Below, piece after piece: positions 8,753 through 18,729 of a stretch of 64,000 bases of DNA; the stretch's first letter is position 1, and each line of letters opens with the position of its first letter. Both the position numbers and the translations under genes were made by a program. The stretch lies in contig NZ_CANMAH010000003.1 in assembly GCF_947495825.1 (NCBI RefSeq), positions 161,065 through 225,064 of the forward strand. Reading direction: 5' to 3'. The stretch is from an uncultured Psychrobacter sp. Its GTDB lineage: Bacteria; Pseudomonadota; Gammaproteobacteria; Pseudomonadales; Moraxellaceae. The notes beneath the pieces are model-generated. The model was not told the origin of the DNA, did no database searches, and saw only the letters and a list, made by a program, of their open reading frames with translations.

Positions 8753-10414
8753 ATGGCTCAATATATTTACACGATGAACAACGTGTCAAAACTTGTTCCG
8801 CCTAAGCGCGAAATCCTAAAAAACATCAATTTATCATTTTTCCCAGGCGCCAAAATCGGTGTACTCGGTATCAATGGTGCTGGTAAATCTACCTTGCTAC
8901 GTATCATGGCGGGTGTCGATACCGAGTTTAGCGGTGAGGCGCGCGCGCAAACAGGTACCAAAGTTGGTTACTTGCCGCAGGAGCCGCAGCTTGACGATAG
9001 TAAAGACGTCCGTGGTAATGTCGAAGACGGTATGCGTGAGGCGTTAGATGCGCTCGCGCGTCTAGATGCGATTTATGCTGAATACGCAGAACCTGATGCC
9101 GACTTTGATAAGCTTGCCGAAGAGCAAGGCAAGATGGAAGACATCATCCAAGCATGGGATGCTCATAACCTAAATACCCAGCTCGAAAAAGCCGCTGATG
9201 CGCTACGTCTACCGCCATGGGATGCGGATGTCAGCAAATTATCAGGTGGTGAAAAACGCCGTGTAGCCCTATGTCGTCTGCTATTGTCGCGTCCTGATAT
9301 GCTGCTACTTGATGAGCCTACTAACCATTTGGACGCCGAATCTGTCGCCTGGCTTGAGCAGTTCTTACAAAATTACAGCGGCACCATCGTCGCTATTACC
9401 CACGACCGTTATTTCTTAGACAACGTCGCGCAGTGGATTTTGGAGCTGGACCGTGGCCATGGCTATCCTTATGAGGGCAACTATACTGAGTGGCTCGAGC
9501 AAAAGAACATTCGTCTTGAGCAGCAGCAAAAACAAGAAGAGTCCTTTGCCAAAGCGCTGAAAAAAGAGCTTGAGTGGATCCGTAAAAACCAAAAAGGCCA
9601 GCAAGCGAAGTCTAAGTCTCGTGTACAGCGTTTTGAGGAGTTAAACTCTACTGAGTTCCAAAAACGTAATGAAACCGCTGAGATTTATATTCCACCTGGT
9701 CCACGTCTAGGTAACAAAGTCATCGAAGTCAACAATATCTCCAAATCTTTTGGTGATCGTTTGCTTTATGAAAACCTCAGCTTTAACGTGCCAGCGGGCG
9801 CTATCGTCGGTATCATCGGTCCAAATGGCGCCGGTAAAACCACACTATTTAACATGATTACTGAGCGTGATACGCCAGATACGGGCTCAGTTGATTTGGG
9901 TGAAAGCGTTAAAGTCGCTTATGTCGGTCAGGTACGTGATAACTTAGATGATAGTAAAACCGTTTGGGAAGAAGTATCAGACGGCCTTGATATTATCAAA
10001 GTAGGGGACTATGAAACTCCAAGTCGCGCCTATATTGGCCGCTTTAACTTTAAAGGCTCAGACCAGCAAAAGCATGTCGGTCAGCTATCTGGTGGTGAGC
10101 GTAACCGCTTGCAGTTGGCTAAAACACTAAAGCAGGGCGCCAACGTCTTGCTTCTTGATGAGCCATCAAACGATTTGGATATCGAGACTCTACGTGCGCT
10201 AGAGGATGCCATTCAAGTATTCCCAGGTACCGTCATGGTGGTTTCGCATGATCGCTGGTTCCTTGACCGTATCGCCACTCATATCTTGGCTTTTGAAGAA
10301 GAAGGTCCAATCTGGTTCGATGGTAACTACTCTGAGTTTGAAACCTATCGCAAAAAGACCATGGGTGACGATGCCACGCCTAAGCGTATGAAGTATAAGA
10401 AAATCTCTACCTAG
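8753..10414 (+). CDS. ettA: energy-dependent translational throttle ABC-F protein EttA
   Basis: The 553-residue protein has two ABC domains and no membrane segments: Walker A GINGAGKST at 39-47, signature LSGGEKRRVALCR, Walker B LLLLDEPTNHLD, then GPNGAGKTTL, LSGGERNRLQLAK and LLLDEPSNDLD. Between them is the charged linker typical of ABC-F proteins. EttA binds the ribosomal E site and gates the first elongation cycle according to ATP/ADP. A GTG six bases upstream is in frame, but the ATG at 8753 has GGAG five bases before it and gives the canonical MAQYIYTMN start. A strong terminator follows. Confidence 0.97.
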   Translation: MAQYIYTMNNVSKLVPPKREILKNINLSFFPGAKIGVLGINGAGKSTLLRIMAGVDTEFSGEARAQTGTKVGYLPQEPQLDDSKDVRGNVEDGMREALDALARLDAIYAEYAEPDADFDKLAEEQGKMEDIIQAWDAHNLNTQLEKAADALRLPPWDADVSKLSGGEKRRVALCRLLLSRPDMLLLDEPTNHLDAESVAWLEQFLQNYSGTIVAITHDRYFLDNVAQWILELDRGHGYPYEGNYTEWLEQKNIRLEQQQKQEESFAKALKKELEWIRKNQKGQQAKSKSRVQRFEELNSTEFQKRNETAEIYIPPGPRLGNKVIEVNNISKSFGDRLLYENLSFNVPAGAIVGIIGPNGAGKTTLFNMITERDTPDTGSVDLGESVKVAYVGQVRDNLDDSKTVWEEVSDGLDIIKVGDYETPSRAYIGRFNFKGSDQQKHVGQLSGGERNRLQLAKTLKQGANVLLLDEPSNDLDIETLRALEDAIQVFPGTVMVVSHDRWFLDRIATHILAFEEEGPIWFDGNYSEFETYRKKTMGDDATPKRMKYKKIST

Positions 10415-10447
10415 CTGACGGCTTAAAAAACTTAAAGCTGCCCCAAT

Positions 10448-10484
10448 AAAAAAGACCTCTAATCACTTAGAGGTCTTTTTTTTC
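10448..10484. terminator. bidirectional terminator between ettA and plsB
   Basis: A 13-bp stem (A6-GACCTCT / AGAGGTC-T6) with an 8-base loop has A and T runs on both sides. It serves two convergent genes. Confidence 0.96.
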
Positions 10485-10511
10485 GAATTTTTTAAAGTAA
10501 AAAAATACTAA

Positions 10512-13217
10512 CTAACGTTTAAGGCCAAATTTGCGCTGCTTTTTATTACTAATCTCAGTAATTGCATGGGCGATCTCTTCATCATCAAGACTGGCAACTT
10601 GCTGCAAAATTTGCATCATATCAGGGCTTAGCACGTATTTAGCATGATGAGCGATATCGTCAATACGCTGATCGAAGTTTAGCACGCCTGTGTCTTTATC
10701 TACTTGTAAGTAGTTCAAACGAGTAAGCGCTGTGACAAAGCTTAAAAACAAGGAGCGATCGAAAAAGTCTGGAATGTCATCAGCATATAATACTGATAAA
10801 CGTTGACCAAGCAGATGACATAGGTCAACCACCTCCTCTGTGGTCAAGTTTCCTGAGCCTTGTTGTGACAATAACGCCAAGGTCATAAAGTAACGCTCAA
10901 GGCTTTGTGCAACGGGAGCGGCGAGGACTTCTAACTGCTGATAACAGCTACTATTGGCATCTGGTACACTGAGCATGCCATCGCCTAAGTCGATAATGAG
11001 ACCATGAGCGATAAGGTTGTCGATTTTTTGATTAAGCGTATCCATCAGGCCGTGCGCTGGATAATATAAAAACAGCTCACTTTGTAAAAAAGGATACATC
11101 TGCGTGACGATATCATCGAGGCGACTGCGACTGACGCGACCATTGCGTGCAACCAATGCAGCTAAGAAAGACAATAAAATAAATACATGCAAAATGTTAT
11201 TACGGAAATAGCTCAAGAGCGCAACTTGCTTGCCAGCGACTTGAATGATATCACCCAAAACATGCGGTATACGTTCGATAAGTTTGAGCTTAATGCCATA
11301 ATCGATGATTTGTTGCGGGCTCATATCGGTGATAATCGTGTCATCAGAGTAGGGTATTTGACGCGCAATACCCTGATATAAAGCGATTTGTTCGCGGCAG
11401 ATATCTTCATCAAGAGCAGCTTTTGGTGCTGAGAGTAAGACTAGAGACAGTAATGATACGGGATTGACGACTGCAGCCTTATTGATATGCTGCATAATCT
11501 TCACGCCAATATTATCCACCATTGCGCTGGCTTTTTCATCAAGCGGTGTATCAGTACGATCAGCTGGCAAGCTTTTGGTAGGTACATCGAATTTTTGCAT
11601 AAAGTCGCTTAGATGAAGCGGCGTGCCAAAGCTTAAATGCACATTGCCAAAGATACGTTCAATCTTTCGACTGACCTTGAGCAAACCTAGCAAAGACTCA
11701 GACTCTTTTGGTTTGCCTTTTAGCTCGCCGATATAAGTGCCGCCTTCCATGATACGCTCATAACCAATATAGGTCGGGATAAAGACCACGGGTTTGTTGG
11801 TGTGGCGTAGCTGACTATGTATCGTCATCGCTAGCATGCCCATCTTTGGTGGTAGCAAGCGTCCTGAGCGTGAGCGTCCGCCTTCTATAAAGTATTCAAT
11901 CGGCGTATTACGAGTGATAAGCGTGTGCATATACTCACGTAACACTGCGGTATAAAGCGCGTTACCACGAAAGCTACGACGAATATAAAAAGCCACAGCA
12001 CCGCGTAACAAAGGTCCTAATACTGGAACATCTAAGTTATCGCCCGCTGCCACATAAGGAATGCTCAGACCGCGCTTATAAATAACGTAGGATAAGAGCA
12101 AGTAATCAACATGACTACGATGACAGGGCACATAGATGATTTCATGATCAGTTGCAAGCTCGCGTACGCGCTCAAAATGATGGACGTCGACGCCGTCATA
12201 CAGCTGCGTCCATAACCAAGTCAAAAATTTATCAAAGACTCGAATGATAGAATGAGAGTAATCATTGACCATCTCATTTGCATAGTTTCTCGCAATCCCG
12301 CGTGCTTCACGTACGCTAATGCCTTTTTCATCTGCTTCAATCTGTGTGGCATGTTGAATGGCAGGTGAGTAAATCAGCTTATCCACCAAATTGCGCCGAT
12401 CTGATAAGTCAGGACCGAGCATAGTAGTACGCTGATTATCAAGATATGTATGAAGCTGTTGCTGTAGGTCGCGTACCAACTCACGGTTGGCATCTGCTGT
12501 TGGTACTAACGCATGACGTGCATCGCGGCTATCTGCAGTGTCTGCAACTCCGAGCTTATCTGATGACTCACCGTGTAAGCTGTCATAAACAATGGTGCGT
12601 AAGTCTTTTGGCGCATGGAACTGGACAAAGGTGTCGCGCCCCATCACACCGATATTAAATAATTGCTTCGTAATACTTGGATCTTGCCAGTTATCTGCCA
12701 TCAATAACTTAAACAACGAGTCCTCTTTTTCAGGCGCACGGCCCCAAAGAATCGATACCGGTACCAGGCGTATTTGCAAGTCCGGATGTTGTAGAATGGC
12801 CGCAACCAAACGTGACAAGCGCGGCGATAATTGATTGTCTTTGGCTTTAGGATGATGCAAAAATATGATGCCAGCATTTTCATTGACATCATGCATGCTG
12901 TCTTTTACGCTCATCAGTGCAGGTGGTAGCTTGTGTTCCCCAGTTTGCAGATCGATCAAGATACTATTGGAGCGCGAATAATCCTGTAGCACATAAAAGG
13001 TCAGCGTTTGATCATCGTTATCGAATACGGGCAGCTCGCCTAAAAGCTTTGCTTTGACTGCAACATCAAGTGCCTGTCCCGATATTTTTCGGTATAACTG
13101 ATTGATGGGTGCATTGGAATAAGTCGTCGCAGCTGACGACTTGCTAGCCTCAGAGGTGGCTTGCGCTTTGGACGTTCGGTTTTTTAAGAGCTTGTTTTTT
13201 AGGAAACTGGGTATCAT
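10512..13217 (-). CDS. plsB: glycerol-3-phosphate 1-O-acyltransferase
   Basis: The protein of about 901 residues contains the acyltransferase motifs in order: HRSHVD (HX4D, near 365), a GNALYTAVLREYMHTL region, EGGRSRSGRLLPPK near 442, and VFIPTYIGYERIMEGG. It transfers an acyl chain to sn-glycerol-3-phosphate at the inner membrane, the first step of phospholipid synthesis. It is longer than the E. coli enzyme (about 807 residues), partly through an N-terminal Lys/Ser-rich extension of about 45 residues. A TTG two codons upstream is possible, but I prefer the ATG at 13217; neither has a strong ribosome binding site. Confidence 0.96.
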   Translation of the reverse strand: MIPSFLKNKLLKNRTSKAQATSEASKSSAATTYSNAPINQLYRKISGQALDVAVKAKLLGELPVFDNDDQTLTFYVLQDYSRSNSILIDLQTGEHKLPPALMSVKDSMHDVNENAGIIFLHHPKAKDNQLSPRLSRLVAAILQHPDLQIRLVPVSILWGRAPEKEDSLFKLLMADNWQDPSITKQLFNIGVMGRDTFVQFHAPKDLRTIVYDSLHGESSDKLGVADTADSRDARHALVPTADANRELVRDLQQQLHTYLDNQRTTMLGPDLSDRRNLVDKLIYSPAIQHATQIEADEKGISVREARGIARNYANEMVNDYSHSIIRVFDKFLTWLWTQLYDGVDVHHFERVRELATDHEIIYVPCHRSHVDYLLLSYVIYKRGLSIPYVAAGDNLDVPVLGPLLRGAVAFYIRRSFRGNALYTAVLREYMHTLITRNTPIEYFIEGGRSRSGRLLPPKMGMLAMTIHSQLRHTNKPVVFIPTYIGYERIMEGGTYIGELKGKPKESESLLGLLKVSRKIERIFGNVHLSFGTPLHLSDFMQKFDVPTKSLPADRTDTPLDEKASAMVDNIGVKIMQHINKAAVVNPVSLLSLVLLSAPKAALDEDICREQIALYQGIARQIPYSDDTIITDMSPQQIIDYGIKLKLIERIPHVLGDIIQVAGKQVALLSYFRNNILHVFILLSFLAALVARNGRVSRSRLDDIVTQMYPFLQSELFLYYPAHGLMDTLNQKIDNLIAHGLIIDLGDGMLSVPDANSSCYQQLEVLAAPVAQSLERYFMTLALLSQQGSGNLTTEEVVDLCHLLGQRLSVLYADDIPDFFDRSLFLSFVTALTRLNYLQVDKDTGVLNFDQRIDDIAHHAKYVLSPDMMQILQQVASLDDEEIAHAITEISNKKQRKFGLKR

Positions 13218-13392
13218 AATCAAAAGTCAGACTTTGTAAAATGTAATGCGCTTATGATGCCATAAAAGCAGTCAAAGCGATATATGGTGTCGGTATCTGT
13301 GCTGAATATATTATAAATGCTAACTTGTCCAAGTTAACAGTACCTTTATATATCAGTGCTTTGATATATCGTTAATTGAACACTATTATTTG

Positions 13393-13422
13393 TTATTGTT
13401 ATTGTTATTGTTATTGTTATTG
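13393..13422. repeat. hexanucleotide tandem repeat (TTATTG) x5
   Basis: Five perfect TTATTG units end 24 bp before the ybaK start codon, with partial units on the left. Such runs are prone to slippage. The location suggests it lies in the promoter or 5' leader of ybaK. Confidence 0.9.
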
Positions 13423-13446
13423 TTTTAAGTTTAATGAGAGTGCCTT

Positions 13447-13935
13447 ATGACTCCTGCTATTAAGATAGCTAAGCAGTGTCGCCTTGACTATCAGCTGCAT
13501 GAGTATGCCCATGATAGCAGTGCGGCGTCTTTTGGTTTAGAAGCTGCCGACAAGCTTGGTATAAAAGCTGCGCAAGTTTTTAAAACATTGGTTGTAGAGA
13601 CAGATACAGGTACGTTAGCTGTTGCGCTTGTGCCAGTCGATACCACCTTGAACTTGAAAAAGATGGCCAAAGCCCTCTCTTCTAATAAAGTGCTGCCTTG
13701 TAAAAAAGTGCAAATGGCCGATCCAAAGCGCGTTGCACGTAGTACAGGTTATGTGCTTGGCGGTGTCAGTCCGCTTGGGCAAAAAAAGCGTTTGATCACG
13801 ATAATAGATATAACGGCTAAAGAGCAGCCTACTATCTATGTCAGTGCTGGACGCCGCGGGCTTGAGATTGAGCTACCGCCGTTACAACTGGCTAAAACGC
13901 TTAGTGCTCTTTTTGAAGATATTGCTGATACATAA
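13447..13935 (+). CDS. ybaK: Cys-tRNA(Pro)/Cys-tRNA(Cys) deacylase YbaK
   Basis: The 162-residue protein is full length for the YbaK/EbsC family. It has YQLHEYAHDSSAASFG at the N-terminus, KAAQVFKTLVVE (the conserved lysine of the editing site), LNLKKMAKAL, and a C-terminal GGVSPLGQKKRLITIID followed by VSAGRRGLEIELP. The enzyme hydrolyses cysteinyl-tRNA(Pro) misacylated by prolyl-tRNA synthetase. GAGAGTGCCTT before the ATG gives an acceptable ribosome binding site. Its leader contains the hexanucleotide repeat. Confidence 0.95.
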   Translation: MTPAIKIAKQCRLDYQLHEYAHDSSAASFGLEAADKLGIKAAQVFKTLVVETDTGTLAVALVPVDTTLNLKKMAKALSSNKVLPCKKVQMADPKRVARSTGYVLGGVSPLGQKKRLITIIDITAKEQPTIYVSAGRRGLEIELPPLQLAKTLSALFEDIADT

Positions 13936-14024
13936 TAGCTATTTTCAAGAGCCCTATAAAATAACCAGATGTACTCATTTTGTCTTCATACGTAAATTTC
14001 TTAATCTATTACAAGGACGTATTC

Positions 14025-14399
14025 ATGCCGCATCTAACTATCCAAGCATCTCCTAATGTCAGTATCTCTCACGAAGAGTCGTTACTCAAATCTTTAAATA
14101 AAGTATTATGGGATAGTGGTCACTTTGGTAAACCAACTGATATTAAAGCGCGAATAATCCCTATCGATACGTTTTTGGTTGGAGTGGAGGATGATGAGCA
14201 AGCGCATGGTTTTATCTATGCACATTTAAAATTGATGCCAGGGCGTGACAGTGATGTCCGTGAGCAATTGGCACAGCTATTGGTAGCTACGATAGAGGAT
14301 ACATTAAGCGAAGAGCAGTCAGGGCGAGCAGCGCTACAAGTATGCGTAGAAGTGGAGGAGATTAGCCCTATTTATCAAAAAAAGCTACTCGGTAGCTAG
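14025..14399 (+). CDS. 5-carboxymethyl-2-hydroxymuconate isomerase-like tautomerase
   Basis: The 124-residue protein belongs to the CHMI branch of the tautomerase superfamily: Met is followed directly by Pro (MPHLTIQASPNV), so removal of Met exposes the catalytic Pro1. ALQVCVEVEEISPIYQKK matches the C-terminus of that family. An upstream in-frame ATG (13980) is rejected because it would bury the catalytic proline, and because AAGGA precedes 14025 at good spacing. No homoprotocatechuate pathway genes are nearby, so the true substrate is uncertain. Confidence 0.87.
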   Translation: MPHLTIQASPNVSISHEESLLKSLNKVLWDSGHFGKPTDIKARIIPIDTFLVGVEDDEQAHGFIYAHLKLMPGRDSDVREQLAQLLVATIEDTLSEEQSGRAALQVCVEVEEISPIYQKKLLGS

Positions 14400-14460
14400 G
14401 TTCTATTTTAATGAAAATTTTTACTTATAGAGTACTTGGAAACATAACGCCACAAGTATA

Positions 14461-14500
14461 AAAAAGCGCCCAGCTCTTGATAAGTTGGGCGCTTTTTTTC
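14461..14500. terminator. bidirectional terminator between the tautomerase and acyl-CoA dehydrogenase genes
   Basis: AAAAAGCGCCCA pairs with TGGGCGCTTTTT across a short partly paired loop, with A and T runs on both sides, between two convergent genes. Confidence 0.94.
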
Positions 14501-14533
14501 TTAGGTTTAGTCAAGCTTAGGTGCTACTTAAGC

Positions 14534-16354
14534 TTAATCTAAAAAGGCAAAGTTCTCGATGTCCATTGCCGTCATACTTTCACTTGGTGCAACCATACTC
14601 TCAGCATGGCCTGAAGTACGTGGCAGGATTTTATCAAAATAAAACTCTGCCGTTTGAACTTTGGCTTTATAAAACTCTGGTGATTCAGTGCCTCCATTTT
14701 TCAGCTTGTCATAAGCGACGGCTGCCATACGCGCCCAGTGATAGCCCATCATTATGTAGCCTGAATACATCAAGAAGTCTTCTGAGGCCGCTGAGATGAC
14801 TTCACGGTCTTTACGTGCCATGAGCATTAAGCGTACCGTAAGGGTATTCCACTCGGCACATAGCTTAGTCAATGACCAAACAAACTTGCGCATGTCCTTA
14901 TCAAGTGCATACTCGCCGCACCATTTCATAATACTTGAGGTGTAGTCACGGATGATCTTACCTTTAGACTGCAAGATAACCTTACGGCCTAATAGATCAA
15001 GTGCCTGCACGCCAGTGGTGCCTTCGTACATAGTAGCGATACGGGCATCACGAGCGATAAGCTCCATACCCCATTCTTTGATGTAACCGTGACCGCCATA
15101 AACCTGCTGACCATGTTTGGCCGCCTCGATACCAAGCTCAGTTAAAAAACCTTTTAGGATTGGCGTATAAAAACCTAGCTTATCGTCCCATTTTTCAAAC
15201 TCTTCATCATCACCATTAGCCACGCCTTGCGCCATCTTATCTGCATAACGCGCTGAGTGATAAATCATCGAACGACCACCTTCAGCAAAGGCTTTTTGGG
15301 TCAGTAGCATCCGGCGTACATCTGCATGATGAATGATAGCATCCGCTACTTTTTCAGGGTCTTTAGTCCCTGATAAGGCACGCATAGAGCGGCGTTCCTT
15401 GGCATAGGGTAGGGCGTTTTGGAATGACAGCTCAGTATGGGCCAAACCCTGAATACCAGTACCAATACGAGCAGTGTTCATAAATGTGAACATCGCTTTT
15501 AGGCCTTTGTTTGGTTCTCCAATCAGATAACCAACGGCATCATCAAAGTTCAATACACAAGTTGATGAAGAGCTGATGCCCATTTTGTGTTCGATAGAAC
15601 CACAAGTGACGCCATTACGCTCGCCAACTTCGCCTTCAGCATTTGGCAGGAATTTTGGTACGATGAATAATGAGATACCGCGTGTGCCTTCAGGTGCGCC
15701 AGGTAGGCGAGCCAGTACGATATGGATGATGTTTTCGGTTAAGTCATGCTCACCGCTTGAGATAAAGATTTTGGTACCGCTAAGCTTATAGGTACCATCC
15801 TCTTGCGGGATCGCTTTTGATTTGACTTGTCCCAAATCCGTACCGCATTGTGGCTCAGTTAGGCACATTGTACCTGCCCATGAGCCATCAACCAGCTTAT
15901 GTAAATAAGTCTCTTTTTGCTCGTCAGTACCATATTGCAACAGCGTATTGATACACCCTGTTGATAGACCAGGATACATCGCCCAAGGCCAGTTGGCCGT
16001 ACCGATCATCTCAGCTTTAATCAGGTTAATAGACATGGGCAGGTTCATACCGCCGTATTCTTCAGGGTATGAGATACCTTGCCAGCCGCCCTCAACAAAC
16101 TGATTGTAAGCTTCTTTAAAGCCTTTAGGTGTCGTCACTTCGCCATTTTCAAAATGACAACCTTCTGCATCAGCAGGCTGATAAAGAGGGGCTAGGACAT
16201 TTTCTGAAAAATCAGCCATTCCCTGCAAGATCATATCGATGGTTTCAGGGTCAGCATTTGCGCCGTTATCTAAATCTTTATAGTGAGTTTGGAAGTCAAA
16301 TACATCATTAATCAAAAACTTAATATCACGTAAGGGAGCTTTGTAAGTTAACAT
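14534..16354 (-). CDS. acyl-CoA dehydrogenase, long form with C-terminal extension
   Basis: The 606-residue protein belongs to the acyl-CoA dehydrogenase group with an extra C-terminal domain. CLTEPQCGTDLGQVKSKA and KIFISSGEHDL mark the FAD/substrate region. RGISLFIVPKFLP, EHKMGISSSSTCVLNFDDA and YGGHGYIKEWGME follow, and MYEGTTGVQALDLLGRK contains the likely catalytic glutamate. Such enzymes oxidise acyl-CoA thioesters in beta-oxidation and pass electrons to ETF. The chain-length preference cannot be told. It is a single gene with a 400-bp upstream spacer shared with the FUSC gene. Confidence 0.95.
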   Translation of the reverse strand: MLTYKAPLRDIKFLINDVFDFQTHYKDLDNGANADPETIDMILQGMADFSENVLAPLYQPADAEGCHFENGEVTTPKGFKEAYNQFVEGGWQGISYPEEYGGMNLPMSINLIKAEMIGTANWPWAMYPGLSTGCINTLLQYGTDEQKETYLHKLVDGSWAGTMCLTEPQCGTDLGQVKSKAIPQEDGTYKLSGTKIFISSGEHDLTENIIHIVLARLPGAPEGTRGISLFIVPKFLPNAEGEVGERNGVTCGSIEHKMGISSSSTCVLNFDDAVGYLIGEPNKGLKAMFTFMNTARIGTGIQGLAHTELSFQNALPYAKERRSMRALSGTKDPEKVADAIIHHADVRRMLLTQKAFAEGGRSMIYHSARYADKMAQGVANGDDEEFEKWDDKLGFYTPILKGFLTELGIEAAKHGQQVYGGHGYIKEWGMELIARDARIATMYEGTTGVQALDLLGRKVILQSKGKIIRDYTSSIMKWCGEYALDKDMRKFVWSLTKLCAEWNTLTVRLMLMARKDREVISAASEDFLMYSGYIMMGYHWARMAAVAYDKLKNGGTESPEFYKAKVQTAEFYFDKILPRTSGHAESMVAPSESMTAMDIENFAFLD

Positions 16355-16758
16355 AGTGAATCTCTTTAGTTGGTTTGCTCTGGTACGATTGATGGCTGAT
16401 TTTTATAAGCTTTTATTCGTACTAGAGGTAAGAATGGATAAATACTGTTGGTTATTGCTGCTAGATTATTATCGTTATAATCAAAGTCTACTGAGTAAAA
16501 TCGCAAGCTATGTGAATATTATTAGTATAAATGTTCTTTTGAGACAAATATATGATGCATAATTAATTTTCATGATTTATCGGTATAGGTATTAATTTAA
16601 TTTATAAAACAATAAAGTATTTATAAATTTAAGACGTCACTTTTATGATTGAGCGTAGTTAAACGAATCAATGAATAACAGGCTCAAGCAACGTATGAAG
16701 ATAATAGTTTATGACCGTATTTGGGTTCTTCACATCGCAAAAACAGGAGAGGTAATAA
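16355..16758. other. divergent promoter region, no gene seen
   Basis: A 404-bp AT-rich region between the acyl-CoA dehydrogenase gene (minus) and the FUSC gene (plus). No specific operator or RNA was identified. Confidence 0.4.
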
Positions 16759-17850
16759 ATGCTCGCTTATATTAAGCATTTAATTCGTGGAGAGCTTGAC
16801 CATCTGCTGGCGGTCAATCAAAGCCGTCGACCATGGCACATGCCAATCATCGCCGCTATAGCGATTAGTTTTCCCGTCTTTGTTGGCGCGTATTTTGGCG
16901 TACTGCATGCAGGGATTAAGGCATCTTTGGGCGCAATGGTTATATTGAATTTGCCATTTGTAGGCGGGTTGCCTTATCGCTTAGTGACGGTAATGGCTTG
17001 GAGCTTTGCTATGACGCTTTGCTTTGCGCTGGGACTGATTGCTCAGCAAGTACCATTACTAAAACTACCAGTATTTGCGCTGATTGCATTTAGCGTCGTT
17101 GTTTTTGGTCGTTATTATCGTCAGCCGCCACCTGCTGGACTGTTTGTCATGATGGCGGGTGCGATTGCTTTATTTATTCCTGTTTCAGCTGAGCAGATAT
17201 TATCAGCCACTGGGCTTGTGATGTTGGGCAGTGGCTTTTCGATGTTTATGGCACTTTTATACACGCTGTTTTTATTAGTGACGCGTCCTTCTACTTCTGT
17301 ACCGGAGTATCGTTATGAGCCCGATACGATCAGTGACAGCATTATCGTTGCAAGTTTTGTCAGCTTGGCACTATTGATAGCAGTGATGCTAGATATGCCT
17401 TATCCATACTGGGCTGCGGTCAGCTGTTTTATTATTATTCAGGGCATACAAATGCGTACGATATGGATTAAACAGTTGCATCGTCTGCTAGGTACCTTAG
17501 TAGGTATGGTGGTTGCTGGTTGGATGTTGTCTTGGAATCTATCGATGTGGGAGGTGGCACTTGCAATACTGCTTATGATGCTGTGCATTGAATCGCTGGT
17601 CGATCGACATTATGGACTGGCCGTGATACTTATCACTCCGTTAACGATATTTATCGCCGAGTATGGCAGTATCACCTCGCTTGCACAGGCAAGTGTTGAA
17701 GAGGTCATTCGGGCTCGAATGTTCGATACTGCTTTAGGCTGTGCGGTAGGCTTGAGTGGAGGGCTGGCGATACATTCAGTCAAGCTACGTGTACCGCTAC
17801 GGCGCATAGAAAAATGGCTATTAATACGTTTTTCGTCCCAGCATTCATAG
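16759..17850 (+). CDS. FUSC-type inner membrane protein
   Basis: The 363-residue protein has about nine to ten hydrophobic segments in two blocks (roughly 28-175 and 200-345), split by a short polar loop near 180-195. It resembles the membrane half of FUSC/aromatic acid exporter proteins (PYPYWAAVSCFIIIQG, QLHRLLGTLVGMVVAGWML and a following ARMFDTALGCAVGLSGG). The long cytoplasmic domain of full FUSC exporters is missing. Substrate unknown. AGGAGAGG precedes the ATG. It converges with aroE, only 21 bp apart. Confidence 0.85.
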   Translation: MLAYIKHLIRGELDHLLAVNQSRRPWHMPIIAAIAISFPVFVGAYFGVLHAGIKASLGAMVILNLPFVGGLPYRLVTVMAWSFAMTLCFALGLIAQQVPLLKLPVFALIAFSVVVFGRYYRQPPPAGLFVMMAGAIALFIPVSAEQILSATGLVMLGSGFSMFMALLYTLFLLVTRPSTSVPEYRYEPDTISDSIIVASFVSLALLIAVMLDMPYPYWAAVSCFIIIQGIQMRTIWIKQLHRLLGTLVGMVVAGWMLSWNLSMWEVALAILLMMLCIESLVDRHYGLAVILITPLTIFIAEYGSITSLAQASVEEVIRARMFDTALGCAVGLSGGLAIHSVKLRVPLRRIEKWLLIRFSSQHS

Positions 17851-17871
17851 CGCTTTACTAACTCAAACTCC

Positions 17872-18729
17872 TTATCGCTTCTTACTCGCTTGAATCGTGT
17901 TGGTCGCCTGAGTCACATCAATACTATGGGCGGTCCAACGCTCAAAGCTTAACGCTGCTTGCCCGATCAGCATCCCATAGCCGTCTGAGGTTTGCGCACC
18001 GCGCGCGGCGAAATGCTGCAAAAAGGGCAGTGCGCGTCCATACATCATATCATAGGCATAATGGCAGTTTAGATCTTCAGCGATAGGCAAAGTCTCGCCC
18101 GTTAGCCCAATGGAAGTAGCGTTGATAATCAAGTCGAACTGCCCTGTCAGCTCAGTCGTTGCACACATGGCGATGGGATGATTGTTAATCGTCTCACTGG
18201 CTGCGCTAAGCTCATCAACCAATACCTCAGCTTTACTCAACGTCCGATTAGCAAGGGTAAGCTGTCCAATACCTGCTTGAATCAGTGGCAGTATCACCCC
18301 ACGTGCAGCCCCGCCGGCTCCAATGATAGCGATGCGAGCGTTTGTAAGCGTCCAGCCTAAGCTCATAATATGATTAACCAAGCCTTGACCGTCGGTATTA
18401 TCACCATATAGCGTCTTATCTTTTGGTAAACCGTCACCGGTTAACAGTAACGTATTAACCGCGCCTGCAACACGCGCATGTTCAGATAGACGGCCCTGTG
18501 ATTTGCATAATGCATAAGCGAGCTGTTTAAAGGGTACTGTCACATTGGCACCCACGCCGCCACCATTAAAAAACGCTGCAACAACTGCATCAAAACTTGC
18601 GACATCATCAGGGCAGTATTGACGCCAATAGCTGATATCAATACCCACTTGCGCGGCAAATGTCTGATGAATCTCAGGAGATTTACTATGAGCAATGGGA
18701 TTGCCAATAACGATAAAATGCTGGGTCAT
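17872..18729 (-). CDS. aroE: shikimate dehydrogenase
   Basis: The 285-residue protein starts with FIVIGNPIAHSKSPEIHQ, the shikimate-binding loop, and has VTVPFK with the catalytic lysine at 68, GDNTDGQGLV with the catalytic aspartate, and GAGGAARGVILPL as the NADP-binding loop followed by NRTLSKAE. It reduces 3-dehydroshikimate to shikimate in aromatic amino acid synthesis. GYGMLIGQAALSFERW near the C-terminus is typical. Length and motifs are intact. A single gene, convergent with the FUSC gene. Confidence 0.97.
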   Translation of the reverse strand: MTQHFIVIGNPIAHSKSPEIHQTFAAQVGIDISYWRQYCPDDVASFDAVVAAFFNGGGVGANVTVPFKQLAYALCKSQGRLSEHARVAGAVNTLLLTGDGLPKDKTLYGDNTDGQGLVNHIMSLGWTLTNARIAIIGAGGAARGVILPLIQAGIGQLTLANRTLSKAEVLVDELSAASETINNHPIAMCATTELTGQFDLIINATSIGLTGETLPIAEDLNCHYAYDMMYGRALPFLQHFAARGAQTSDGYGMLIGQAALSFERWTAHSIDVTQATNTIQASKKR

